Below, in pieces: positions 1 through 11,690 of a DNA stretch of 64,000 nt. Source of the DNA: Diphasiastrum complanatum (lineage: Eukaryota > Streptophyta > Lycopodiopsida > Lycopodiales > Lycopodiaceae); the NCBI GenBank assembly GCA_029204225.1, contig CM055109.1, positions 4,758,072-4,822,071 on the forward strand. The letters run 5' to 3'. How positions within the stretch are numbered: position 1 is the first letter of the stretch; the number at the start of each line of letters is the position of its first letter. The position numbers were made by a program, and so were the translations under genes. The notes beneath the pieces were generated by a model. It saw only the letters and a program-made list of their open reading frames with translations, was not told where the DNA came from and did no database searches.

Positions 1-426
1 CTCTGCATCTTGTTTTGGAGGAGAGGAAGGAGCTGGTCTAAAGTACTCTACAAATTTGTCATATGTGTCCCGTAGCCTGAACACAATGTTGAAATCCTTG
101 GGCATGATGTTCATCCTCTTGGCATGGACAACTGCAACAACACTATCCGAAAAAAAATTCGCTTGGAAATCCTCATATGCAGTAGTGTGCAGCGCCTCAA
201 TTGTTGTTACAGTCCACCTCACATCTACATATAGACTTCTTGTAATTTGTTTGATGGATCTCTGTATGTGAGCTTTTGAAATCAAAAGATTATTGGTCTT
301 CTGTAGCTTCTGAATATCCTTCAGCCAGGGAGGGTCTCTTCGTCTACCCCTTGGCCTAAGAGGAGTTGGTGGCAGACGAGGCAGTGCTGGTGGATTGTTG
401 AAATTGAAAAATAATCCATCTTGACT
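1..426 (-). CDS. Divergent histone H3/CENH3-like histone-fold exon (partial)
   Basis: Reading the minus strand from 426 to 1, the frame is open for 142 codons and continues past the window edge. After a Pro/Arg-rich tail (PRGRRRDPP) it follows the H3 core in order: an alphaN-like helix (WLKDIQKLQKTNNLLI; H3 has REIRRYQKSTELLI), alpha1 (HIQRSIKQIT), a loop with VDVRWT, a long alpha2 ending in VVHAKR, then MNIMPKDF and RLR (H3: AIHAKRVTIMPKD). The alignment is nearly gapless, with one extra residue near the start of alpha2. RWT and FFSDS resemble plant CENH3 more than canonical H3. Unlike H3, the protein continues beyond alpha3 with an acidic, then Pro/Ser-rich tail. No in-frame ATG exists; TAA lies at 427-429, so the exon probably starts at a 3' splice site near 417-426. 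Histones package DNA in nucleosomes; any centromeric or specialised role is inference. Identification as an H3-family fold is firm, function is not. Confidence 0.72.
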
Positions 427-460
427 TTAGGCTTGCTACAAACTTTGTACTATGCAAGTA

Positions 461-1281
<821 letters not shown>

Positions 1282-1294
1282 TGGTGTCAGAGCC
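1282..1294 (+). other. Copia primer-binding site (initiator Met tRNA)
   Basis: TGGTGTCAGAGCC lies directly after the LTR end. It differs by one base from the plant Copia PBS TGGTATCAGAGCC, complementary to the 3' end of tRNA-iMet. It sets the element on the plus strand. Confidence 0.75.
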
Positions 1295-1818
1295 AAATTG
1301 AGCTTTGCATGCTAACATCTCTGATTGTACAAGAATTTGAGAGCTAATTCAAACAAAAAAGCAGTTATACACTTTTTCTTACCTTTCTCTGAAGTGTGTT
1401 TGGATCAAATCGGATTGAAACTGAATTTTCAGGTCTGAAAAGTGATAGTACGGAATTCTGGAATTTCGCACGTGTGAAAATCAAAGATTTCAGTCCCTTT
1501 TATTTCCTTGCTTGTTGATCCAAAGATAGTGGTCTTATAGCTTGATGGAAAGCTTATGAAGTGTACTTTCCATAGAAATTGATACCAAATCAATATGATG
1601 TGTCTATCAAAAGTTATAAGTTCTTAAAGAGGGTAGGGAGAGGTCCAAAATCTGAGTGACCACTTTTTGTTTTGATTCAACCTTGCTTTGTTCTGAGTCC
1701 ATTGTTTTGAGCATCCTACACAAGAAACTGAAGATCAAGACTAAGTTTGAAGTAATTGAAAGCCTTTTGAGCCTTCTGAGTATCAATAGTGTTTTCTTTT
1801 GAAGCATTTCACACATTT
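1295..1818 (+). other. Copia 5' leader remnant fused to Gypsy-like DNA
   Basis: This non-coding leader carries a GCACGTGTG motif followed by text like the leader of the Copia element at 13790-19688. It stops at 1819, where homology to the second Gypsy copy (9536) begins. No Copia gag follows, so the rest of this element was lost or replaced. No gene seen. Confidence 0.5.
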
Positions 1819-3952
1819 CATACATCGCAACACCTACCCTCCCACCGCTTCACTTCGCAACCATCTCCATCCACCCATCGAGACCACATTTCCATCGTTG
1901 CTACCATCTCCATCCGTTTTTGCACGTAGCAGCTGCATCCAACCCCAATCATACTGCCGTACGCCTACCCTCGGCCACCTTCACCACAACACACGGCCTC
2001 CACCTCCATCCGTTTTTGCACGTAGCAGCCGCATCCAACCGCAATCATACGGCCCTACGCCTACCCTCGGCCACCTTCACCGCAACACACGGCCTCCACC
2101 TCCATCCGTTTTCGCACATCGCAGCCGCATCCAATCGCACTTATCCGCCCTACACCTACCCTTGGCCATCTTCACCGCAACACACGGCCTCCACCTCCAT
2201 CCGTTTTCGCACGTAGTAGTCGCATCCAACTGCAATCATATGGCCCTACGCCTGCCCTCGGCCACCTTCACCACAACACACGGACACCACAACCACAACC
2301 CATTCGTCCACGGACGTAACCAACCGCATTCACAGCAGCTGACCGCACTACCACCACCTTTTCCCGCAAACACCACCTTACCACCGCACCGAGACCTTTT
2401 ACCCTCAACCTATCCCATTCCATCTGCAAACAGCCATCATCTAACCGTTATCACCACTGTAACCGTTATCGCCGCTACAACCGCAATTGTCCGCTGCAAC
2501 CGCCATTGCCCGCTACAATCGCAATCGCCCACTACAACAGTAATCGACCGTTGACACCGCCATCACCCATCATAACTATAGACATAGTAGAAATCACATT
2601 CCTCATAGCACATGAATCCGATCGCAATTGGGTCCTACACTGCATGCAAACACTTTGCCCAGCACACGACCTGCTTGCAAAAGCCCCACTACCACAACAT
2701 TCTACCCATGACCTGCATGTCTAGATGGTTCCCTACTCGGAACTCCAGACATCCCTCCATGACAAACACTACACCTGTACAACCCCAACCCTCCACGCAC
2801 CTCCCCAACCTTCATTCTGACCAGATCTTTCTCATGTTCTACTACTTTCCCATTTCTAACCACCTTGAGTAGTAACACAAGCAACTACCCGCACACCATT
2901 GCCCCACCCTTGCATCGTAGTGACATCCCCCACACGGCCACACACCCCTTATCTTACTGGACTCAGCCGACCACCTGCTAACTACGTCAACCCTTGAACC
3001 GTTAAAACCACATTACCGCCCTTCAATAGCCAACATGCCACCGTCTACCCACACTCGCATAGCACCGCAAACTATCACAACCTGTAGAGACTGTCGCCCA
3101 TCGCAAACCATTGCCATCCATCCCGAAACGTAGAATCCGTCCACCATCGCAAACCACCGCAAAACATGGTCATCCCTCGCAAACCATTTGGACCGCAAAC
3201 CACAGCAACATTCCACAATCCACTGATTTCCATCCTCGATTTGTGAAAACCGCATTAGACCAAATTACAACACCTACACACAAATTTAAGCGCATCCACC
3301 GTTCACCTGTAGCGACCTCATTCCCCTCCAACCCGAAAGTATTCGACCCACGACCTCCTCGATCCGTACTAACTACCCTGAACTATAGATTCCAACTAAT
3401 TGCCATCACAGAAACACACAGTATTCAAACCACAATCCACACTACCAACCGCATTCAACACGACTCCATCTCCATTTGCCCTTGACTACGTAATACACCG
3501 CATTAAACCGTATCCGCCCGGGAACGCTCACCCTGCCGTCCCACCGCTTTATTTCCAATCTTGCCCCGTGACCACCACACCCCACACGACCCGCCTTCAC
3601 CACAATCACCGCACCAGATCATAACTAACCCCAACAGACCGCATAACGCCACTATCTGCCATTACCCGTTGAAACTGCACGTTACAACCGCACATAGACA
3701 CGCATCCAGCCCCACCGAACGCAACTAACCGTGTCTACCCATCGAAACCGAATTCAAACGTTAACACCACATACAACCATCGAGACCGTGATCACAACGC
3801 CTCCACCACTGCCCACCATCACCCGCAATCCACCGTCACCGTAAACCGTAAATCCTAGGGACCGCAAAAACCTTAAAAAAAATAAAATAAATCCAAAAAC
3901 AGTTAACAAACACACAAAAAAATCCGACAGAAAAAAGACACAACAGTACCCA
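1819..3952 (+). other. A/C-rich, G-poor leader of Gypsy-like copy 1
   Basis: About 2.1 kb upstream of gag is strongly strand-asymmetric: the plus strand is built from A and C with few Gs, and words such as ACCGCA and CCACC recur throughout. Open frames here (Pro/His/Thr-rich) overlap in several frames and look like composition effects. The same text is at 9536-11690. I treat it as a long 5' leader rather than coding sequence. Confidence 0.6.
1912..2290 (+). repeat. 96-bp tandem repeat, about four units
   Basis: The anchor TCGGCCACCTTCACC recurs at about 1971, 2067, 2162 and 2258, a spacing of 95-96 bp. Because 96 is a multiple of three, the array gives parallel repetitive frames of about 32 residues. 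The same array is present in copy 2. Confidence 0.85.
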
Positions 3953-5305
3953 ATGGAACAACAAAAAGACCCTCAAATTCCAAACAATTATCCATACGAG
4001 GTCAGGTCCCCTGTAGCTGAACAAATCAGATGCCATAGGTTCTACCGAATGAGAGCCGAACTCCAAGAGCCATCCACAAACCCGTTCGATGGACAAGAAC
4101 CTGATAGAGCCGAGTCTTCACAAGCACGAGTCCATTTTTATGGTACTGAGCCCTCACGGGTCAGAACCAACCCTAATGGAGTTTCTGCTACCCATGGAGC
4201 TCATCTTGAAAGACGTACACCCAAACTAGATCTACCAAAGTTTGACGGTAGTTCGGACCCTCAAAGATTTTTGCAAATCTTTGAGAATGCATGTGATGTG
4301 TATGGTGAAACATCTCCCGATGCTATGGTCCAATTGTTTTCAATGACCATGATCCCTAAAGCGCGTGATTGGTTTTTCAACCTTGATGGTGACGAAAAGA
4401 CAGACTGGTCAATTTTAAAAGCGTCATTTGTCAAGTGTTTTAAGCCCTTTCGCTTGATCGAAAGCCCTTTTGTCAAATTGAGTAACATCAAGATGGCAAA
4501 GGATGAACGCATACGAGACTATATTGAGCGTTTCAAATGCCACAAAAGTTAGGTACAAGAACAGCCCTCCGAACAGATGCTCATCATCTGGTTCTTAGTC
4601 GGCCTTCCAAGATGGATTAGACGCGAGCTTAAATCCAATGATGAATACACGAGTCTAAAGTTAGCTATGTATGATGCCATCAAGGAAGAAGACGAAGGAT
4701 CAGATGATGACGCATCTAGGGAAAGACGAGCACTACGTGGTCCTGTCCATGAGTCAAAGCCGATCGAGGACACCCGAGATTAGCTTTGGAAATCCCAGTT
4801 GGAGTTGCTTAATAAGCAACATCAACTATAGATGGAGAAACTCACCAATGAGTGTCAAGCTACCCTGAAGTCTATCCAAAGCAATATGCCTGGTCAGCCA
4901 AACCCTGCACAGGTACCTTATAGACGAAAAACAATATGGTGCCCACACTGTCGGGCTACGCATCCTATTGATGCTTGTCCTTCATATCGACCTATCCATG
5001 CACATACAGTTCAACAATATGAAGAACACCCATCACAATCTGAAAATGCCTTGCCTTATCATGAATATCCACTAGAAAGTCCAGAACCACTAGCCATACA
5101 AGATGGCCACGCCGTTATACAAGGGCCACTGCACACCAGATGTTTCATCTGTGGTGAAACCGACCACTTCATGGTTGATTGTCTAGCTAAGAACCAGTAC
5201 CATGCTAAGTGTCCCGACTGTATCCGAAAACACAGATTCAAAGGCTGTCCAAAGCAACCAACTAAGATCCTATCTGCCCATCACATTAGTTATGACTCCC
5301 GATAG
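3953..5305 (+). pseudogene. Gypsy gag (capsid plus zinc knuckles), three stop codons
   Basis: One continuous frame of about 450 codons starts at ATG 3953. Residues ~85-195 carry a retrotransposon gag capsid signature (PKFDGSSDPQRFLQIFE, then AKDERIRDYIERFK). The C-terminal part carries CPHC...C, a canonical CFICGETDHFMVDC knuckle (CX2CX4HX4C) and a further CPDC...C cluster. Gag packages element RNA in cytoplasmic particles. The frame is broken only by in-frame TAGs at 4550, 4781 and 4829. Copy 2 has CAA, CAG and CAG at these positions, so these are substitutions, not frameshifts. No pol follows. Gag identity is firm; the coding state is dead in this copy. Confidence 0.75.
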
Positions 5306-6722
5306 GATCCTCACGACAACCACACGAGCACCATAGCACCAAATCGCTCAACCTGCTGCTCACTCGAGAAGTTTCTAGCAAAATTCTACATTACCGCACA
5401 ATATACCAACTCCAAAATGCCTAAAGACACTAATATGAAATGAGACATTGTCGCAGAAAGTGAAATCGATATTCCGTCATCTGCTACACTGTCCAACCAA
5501 GAGCAACCTCCACAGGGAATTGACAGTTTTCCTCCCCTTCCGCAACTCAAATCTATTTGTCTTTCCACAAGCTGATAAGATTTCCAATGTGCCAATACAC
5601 AATATTTCTCGGATTTGAAAATCCAGATAGAGATTCGGTTCTGAATCTCTTGGTCAGAGAGGTCCTTAGGACATAGTACCTCAACCATACCTGCATCTCA
5701 AGCTATATCTTACAACATCTGCTATCAATGATGGTAGATTTTTGTGTCACCAACCCTGCCTTGTTTTGACAAGGGCATATCAGATTATGTATCATTACTC
5801 TACAAAACAAATGAGCTATTCCAACTATCAAGGTGACTTATCAATGTTGATGAATGCAAGTTTTGTTCGACAAGTGCTATACAGTTCTCACTCTCTGTCA
5901 CGTTTGTTTATTTCCTTGTTTCTCTTCACCTATTTTGTGTGATTGATTTTTGCATGAGGAATAGCTTCTGCACGAGAGTCTTTTGTAGAGCATCTCCAGA
6001 ACACATTTTCATTCATCTATCCATCTTCAGATTACCTTGTACATCAGTTTCAATTTTTTGAGAACTATGAGAAATCCATGACAAGTTAGAGTTGATTCCT
6101 GCACCTCATTGCCATATTACTCTTCAAGTCAACTACAACAAGATCGAAACAAATTTAGTTAAAATTTGTTCAATCTTTAGTCCAGTCGCATGTTCACCGT
6201 GTTTTCAACTGCGTGTTCCACACACCGCTCCAATCTTGAACATGAACAGTTACCAACAACAACATCCCCACCAACAGATTTTTTGGAAGGGGAAGAGAGA
6301 GTGGATCTGCTTGGATCCACTGGAGCAGCCACATTGCCAGCAACAACATCAGCAAGGTCGATAGCCAAGGTCACAAGTCAAATATGAAAAAGACAAGGCT
6401 AAAGAAGGCAGATGGGTAATCCAAAAAGACTCAATCAGAAGAAGTACCCCAGTCACGATGAAGATCCTTCAGAAAGGGAAACTCAAGCATTGGAAAATCA
6501 GTATCCTTCTTCAACCAACTTCTCGTCATACATCTGCATCCATTCTCATGCCTATCGCCCAAACCATCTACCGATGTCACTACCACCCTTCCTTCCATCT
6601 GTTTGTTTATCATCAGTTTATATTTCTTCTGAGAAATCCCTAGTTTTTTATAGTCCTACCGAAGCAGTTGAAAGATCATTGCAAATGTATTGCGGCGACC
6701 AATTGCCACCTACAATGGTTGA
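5306..6722 (+). other. Post-gag region of Gypsy-like copy 1
   Basis: This non-pol internal sequence is shared with copy 2 (12686-13784, continuing at 19689-20011). Only short frames in several registers occur and none matches a retrotransposon domain. The TAAAG at 6400-6404 is the unoccupied counterpart of the Copia insertion site in copy 2. Confidence 0.5.
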
Positions 6723-6911
6723 TCAGTCAAACGAAGACCTAAGAAGCAAGCGAAGAAGCTAGAAGAACTAAAGAGGAAGATCCAAGAAGCTGAGGAGGAA
6801 AGGACAAAACTTAAGCAACAGATGAGTCAAATCAACCTTGATCAAAAGAAACTCTCTGGAGAAATGATAGTTGAATCTCATCTTATGAAGCCCAGAGAGA
6901 TCCAAAAGTAA
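6723..6911 (+). CDS. Short coiled-coil open frame (copy 1)
   Basis: A 62-residue open frame runs from just after TGA (6720) to TAA (6909-6911), without an initiating ATG at its start. It is Lys/Glu-rich with heptad-like spacing (KKLEELKRKIQEAEEERTKL, then QMSQINLDQKK), consistent with a coiled coil. The matching frame in copy 2 (20012-20200) is also open and differs by several substitutions but no indel. I do not recognise it. It could be a remnant of a longer accessory protein or a gag extension. Confidence 0.35.
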   Translation, partial: SVKRRPKKQAKKLEELKRKIQEAEEERTKLKQQMSQINLDQKKLSGEMIVESHLMKPREIQK

Positions 6912-7425
6912 GGGATCAGAAGAAAGAGCCACAAAAAAAAGAAAGATGAAGACAACGTGAACCTGCAAATAAAGTGAGCTCCTCACCTAGCGAGTGGTGG
7001 TCAAAGCTTGGCATTGCAAGGGTCCAAGGCTGCAACTATAGAACTATCAGTCCCCTCACCCTTCCACCAAGCCTTCATCATGTTTCCTTTCTGTTATCAA
7101 ACCGTCCATCCAAATTTGTTCCTACCACCAATTTCTTGATGATGAGTCCATCCCCTTGAGACTGATAACCAAAGTTTGTGCAACCTGCAGATCAAAGGGT
7201 TTCCTTGAGACTGGAAGTTCAACTGAGAGAATAACCACGGAGACACCCAGAGGCAAATGGAGGATACAGACCTCCCAGAAGATAGAATCTGCCAAGAAAC
7301 CAAAGATGAAACCGTCAATGGCAGATACAAGTGACAAAACAAAGAGACACATGGAAAGCACTCGAGCATACAAGTTGTGAAGTTGCTGAGAGCTCTCCAA
7401 TATTGAGAATGTCAACCAATTGCAG

Positions 7426-8769
7426 CAATAAGACATTCTGGTTAAACTGCGGCAATTCGTGAAATTTTTTTTTTGTGATAAAGATTGGTGACAATAAGCA
7501 CTTGGTTTTATGTAAGCAAATGAGGATCTACGCTTTTCCAAGTGACAATCGAAGATGCCAATGCAAACCGGAGCGACATCGTCCAATATGAGTTGTAGTG
7601 GATCCTGCAACACATTAGATTCTGTCGAATTCCCAAGATACTCGGACAGAGCAACTCAAGAGCACCTCTCACCTTAGACCAAGGAGGTCTCTGAGAAGAC
7701 GAGACTAATGAAGACTGAGAGCCGAGTATGAGAGACGAGGAATACTAGTTAGTAATGACAAGTAAGAACTGTGTAAGCCTCATGGTGAATCCCAGAAGAT
7801 GGAATGACCATGTATGAACTAGTATTTCTAGGCAAATGTAATAAATGCAAGTAGACCCCTCGTAAAGAAAGTAGAGTGAGCTACTTTTTGATGGTGACCT
7901 CTAGTGGAGAGCATTATTCCACTTGTAATTTGTGAAATGTGGAAATTCCACTAGGATGCCACCTAAGAAGCTCTCTTGCTTATTTAAGAGACTCCCTCTT
8001 TGTGTAGAGGAGCTTTTTGTGAATTGTATCAACTCCATGCTGAAATGAGAAGAGCCTTTACGAGTTTGGTTCTTCCATTGGGATCCTTGATCATGCTTGT
8101 TTCTTGAGTGATGCATTCATGATCTTGTCCTTCCCTCCTTTTGTGTGTGGTTGTGGACTGTAGAGTGGATTAGATTTGTTGCTTTCGTAGAGTAGATTAG
8201 TTTCTTTCCTTGTTTGTGGATTAACGTAGGAACCAGCATTAAGGTAAACTACATAGGCTGGATCTGTGGTGTAAATCTTGCATATTCTCTGACATTCCAG
8301 TTCTTGATGTTCTTGGGGTGTCCAAGAATCAAAAGGCTAGTTGGTTTCTTGATTCTTGGACTCCTAAAATGCTATAGATTAGTTCTTGATTCTTGTTTTG
8401 TCAATTTATGCACGTGTAGCTCAGTGTTAGTAAAATGCAGACTCTGATTTAGTCCGTTTTAAGTGTAGGTAGCTATAGAAACTACTGAACGTTCATTTGG
8501 GCTGCGTGTTGATCTGTGAATGAGCGTTCTTGGCTTGCATCTATGTAGAATGTAAGTGCGTTCAAGAGAGACGATCCTGAGTAGTCCTTTGACAGGCAGG
8601 ACATTTACTACATCGATATCAGTCCCTTTTGCCTGGTTTTGGCATTGAACTAAGAAGCTAACATTCAAGAAAATGCCAACAAGCCTCTAAACATGTAGAA
8701 AATAGTTCTTGTAAATGAGAAACAAGAAAGAACTAGTAAACATATTCTAGAGTGTAGAATCTGTCAACA
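7426..8769 (+). repeat. End of copy 1 and shared LTR of the Gypsy-like tandem
   Basis: The right edge is set by ...TGTCAACA at 8769, immediately before the Asp-tRNA-type PBS. A TATTTAAG element at 7981-7988 is a candidate TATA box. The left edge is not visible to me; about 7600-7770 is possible. If the two internal copies are a tandem, this one LTR is both the 3' LTR of copy 1 and the 5' LTR of copy 2. No gene seen. Confidence 0.4.
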
Positions 8770-8771
8770 TT

Positions 8772-8783
8772 TGGTGCCGTTGC
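8772..8783 (+). other. Gypsy primer-binding site (Asp-tRNA type)
   Basis: TGGTGCCGTTGC follows the LTR end after two T residues. It differs by one base from TGGCGCCGTTGC, the PBS seen at 21731 and typical of plant Athila/Tat Gypsy elements. Confidence 0.65.
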
Positions 8784-9006
8784 TACTTGAACTCCACCGC
8801 ATTCTACATACAGAAGAACCGCAACATTGTCCACGCTCAGATCTTTGCACACAAACTCCCCATCTTTCACCACCTCTCAGTTTCTACAAACTGGCCAGAG
8901 CCACATAAATGGCTGCATCATTGCCCAAACGCACGGGCTGATAGACTCCCACGCAGACCTGGATTCCCTTCTATCCAAGCTTTCACTCCAGTTTTCTCAC
9001 GCTTCA

Positions 9007-9475
9007 AATCTCAACCGGAGCCCAACCAAAATCTCTACCTACGGGATCCACTAAAATCTCAACCGATGGACTTTGCTCAGATCTCAACCGACGGGATCCA
9101 CTAAAATCTCAACCGACGGACTTTGCTCAGATCTCAATCGACAGGATCCACTGAAATCCCAACCGACGGCCACTGTCAAATCTCAATCGACGACCTGCTC
9201 TCAAATCTCAACCGACGACCACAGTCAGATCTCAACCAGCGCACTATATCAGATCTCAACCGACGGCCACAGTAAGATCTCAACCGACGGCCTACTCTTA
9301 GATCTCAATTGATGGTATTGCATCAGATCTCAGCCGAAGCACTTTTCTTAAATCTCAACCGACGCGCTTCTTTTGAATCTCGACCGACGCCCATCAGTTA
9401 GTTCTCAACCGAAGGAAGTCGTTCAGATCTCCACCGACAGGATCTGCTTCACATCTCAACCGATGCAATTCTATC
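9007..9475 (+). repeat. 25-bp minisatellite, about 19 units
   Basis: The word ATCTCAACCGACGG (with variants) recurs at 24-26 bp intervals: 9031, 9056, 9081, 9106, 9131, 9156, 9180, 9205, 9229, 9253, 9277, 9302, 9327, 9352, 9377, 9402, 9427, 9453. The remaining ~11 bp of each unit varies. It sits between the PBS and the A/C-rich leader of Gypsy-like copy 2. Confidence 0.9.
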
Positions 9476-9535
9476 CGTTCTAGACAGAAGTAGTTCCTCA
9501 CCACCGCAACTAACAACACTCCATTACACCAATTG

Positions 9536-11690
9536 CATACATCGCAACACCTACCCTCCCACCGCATCACTTCGCAACCATCTCCATCCACCCATCAAGA
9601 CCACATTTCCATCGTTGCTACCATCTCCATCCGTTTTCGCACGTAGCAACCGCATCCAACCATAATCGTATGGCCCTATGCCTACCCTCGGCCACCTTCA
9701 CCACAACACACAGCCTTCACCTCCATCCATTTTCGCACATAGCAGCCGCATCCAACCGCAATCATATGGCCCTACGCCTACCCTCGGCCACCTTCACCGC
9801 AACACACAGCCTCCACCTCCATCCATTTTCGCACATCGCAGCCGCATCCAATCGCAGTCATCCGCCCTACGCCTACCCTCGGCCACCTTCACCGCAACAC
9901 ACGGCCTCCACCTCCATCTGTGTTTGCACGTAGCAGCCGCATCCAACTGCAATCATATGGCCCTACGCCTACCCTTGGCCACCTTCACCACAACACATGA
10001 ACACCGCAACCACAACCCATTTGTCCATGGACGTAACCAGCCGCATTCACAGTAGGTGACCGCACTACCACCACCTTTTTCCTCAAACACCACCTTACCA
10101 TCGCACCGAGACTTTTTACCCTCAACCTATCCCATTCCATCCGCAAATAGCCATCATCTAACCATTATCGCCACTGTAACCGTTATCGCCCGCTACAACT
10201 GCAATTGTCCGCTGCAACTGCCATTGCCTGCTACAATCGCAATTGCCCGCTACAACAGGTTTCAACCGCTGACATCGCCATCATCCATCATAACCGTAGA
10301 CACATTAGAAATCGCATTCCTCATAGCACACGACTCCGATTGCAATTGAGTCCTACACTGCATGCAAACACTTTGCCCAACACACGACCTGCTTGCGAAA
10401 GCTCTGCCTGCCAATGAAACTACCACAACGTTCTACCCACGACCTGCACGTCTAGATGGTTCCCTGCTTGGAACTCCAGACATCCCTCCATGACAAACAC
10501 TACACCTGTACAACCCCGACCCTCCACGCACCTCCCCAACCTTCATTCTGACCAAATCTTTCTCACGTTCCACTACTTTTACCATTTCGAACCACCTTGA
10601 GTAGTAACACAAGCAACTACCCGCACACCATTGCCCCACCCTTGCATCGTAGTGATAGCCCCCACACAGCCACACACCCCTTATCTTACTGGACTCAGCC
10701 GACCACCTCCTAACTACATCAACCCTTGAACCGTTACAACTGCATTACTGCCCTTCAACAGCCAACAACCCACCCTCTACCCACACTCGCATAGCATTGC
10801 AAACCATCAGATTTTGTAGGGACTACCGTCCACCGCAAACCATTGCCATCCATCCCGAAACGTAGAATCCATCCACCATCGCAAACCACCGCAAAACACG
10901 GTCATCCCTCGCAAACCATTCGGACAGCAAACCACAGCAACATTCCACAATCCACTCATCTCCATCTTTGATATGTGAAAACCGCATTAGACCAGATTAC
11001 AACACCCACACACAAATTCAAGCGCATCCACCGTTCACCCGTAGTGACCTCATTTCCCTCCAACCCGAAAGTATTCGACCCACGACCTCCTCGATCCATA
11101 CTAACTACCCTGAACTGTAGATCCCAACTGACTGCCATCACATAAACACACAGTATTCAAACCACAATCCACACTACCAACCGCATTCAACACCAGTCCA
11201 TCTCCATTTGCCCTTGACTACATAATACACCGCATTCAACCGTATCCGCCCTGGAACGCTCACCCTGCCGTCCCACCGCTTTATTTTCAATCTTGCCCTG
11301 AGACCACCACACCCCACATGACCCGCCTTCACCACAATCACCGCACCGGACCATAACTAACCCCAACAGACTGCATAACGCCACTGTCTGCCATTACCCA
11401 TTGAAACTGCACATTACAACCGCACACAGACATGCATCCAGCCCCACCGAACGCAACTAACCGTGTCCACTCATCGAAACCGCATTCAAACGTTAACACC
11501 GCATACAACCGTCAAGACCGTGATCACAACGCCTCCACCACTGCCTGCCATCACCCACACATAACCGCAATCCACCGTCACCATAAATTGTAAATCGTAG
11601 GGATCGCAAAAACCTTAAAAAAAAAAAAATCCAAAAACAATCAACAAACACACAAAAAAATCCAACACCAAAAAGACACAACAATACCAA
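9536..11690 (+). other. A/C-rich leader of copy 2 with 96-bp repeats
   Basis: Same strand-asymmetric sequence as 1819-3952. The 96-bp array lies at about 9625-9985. No gene; overlapping Pro/His-rich frames are compositional. Confidence 0.6.

Larger units (their letters stand above)
1819..7425 (+). mobile_element. Gag-only non-autonomous Gypsy-like element, copy 1 (internal region)
   Basis: This stretch aligns in the same orientation with 9536-20714 once the nested Copia is removed; homology starts at 1819/9536 and ends at 7425/20714. It holds an A/C-rich leader with 96-bp repeats, a gag frame (3953-5305), and about 2 kb of non-pol sequence including a short coiled-coil frame. I see no protease, RT, RNase H or integrase motif in it, so it should depend on an autonomous Gypsy partner, as LARD or TR-GAG elements do. 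The 5' LTR and PBS are missing; the PBS seen at copy 2 (8772) belongs to the same family. Confidence 0.6.

Noticed and set aside
56-271. 71-residue plus-strand open frame opposite the histone exon
   Set aside because: It is the antisense shadow of the H3-like frame, whose homology is on the minus strand.
1799-2554. 251-residue Pro/His-rich frame as a gene
   Set aside because: It runs from Copia leader into the Gypsy leader, spans the 96-bp array and overlaps other open frames; composition explains it.
6412-6762. 116-residue plus-strand frame present in both Gypsy copies
   Set aside because: It resembles no domain and competes with other frames in the same stretch. Conservation is expected from the shared ancestry of the copies.
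9007-9475. CRISPR-like array
   Set aside because: The period is only 25 bp, spacers of ~11 bp are too short, repeats are degenerate, and the context is a eukaryotic LTR retrotransposon.
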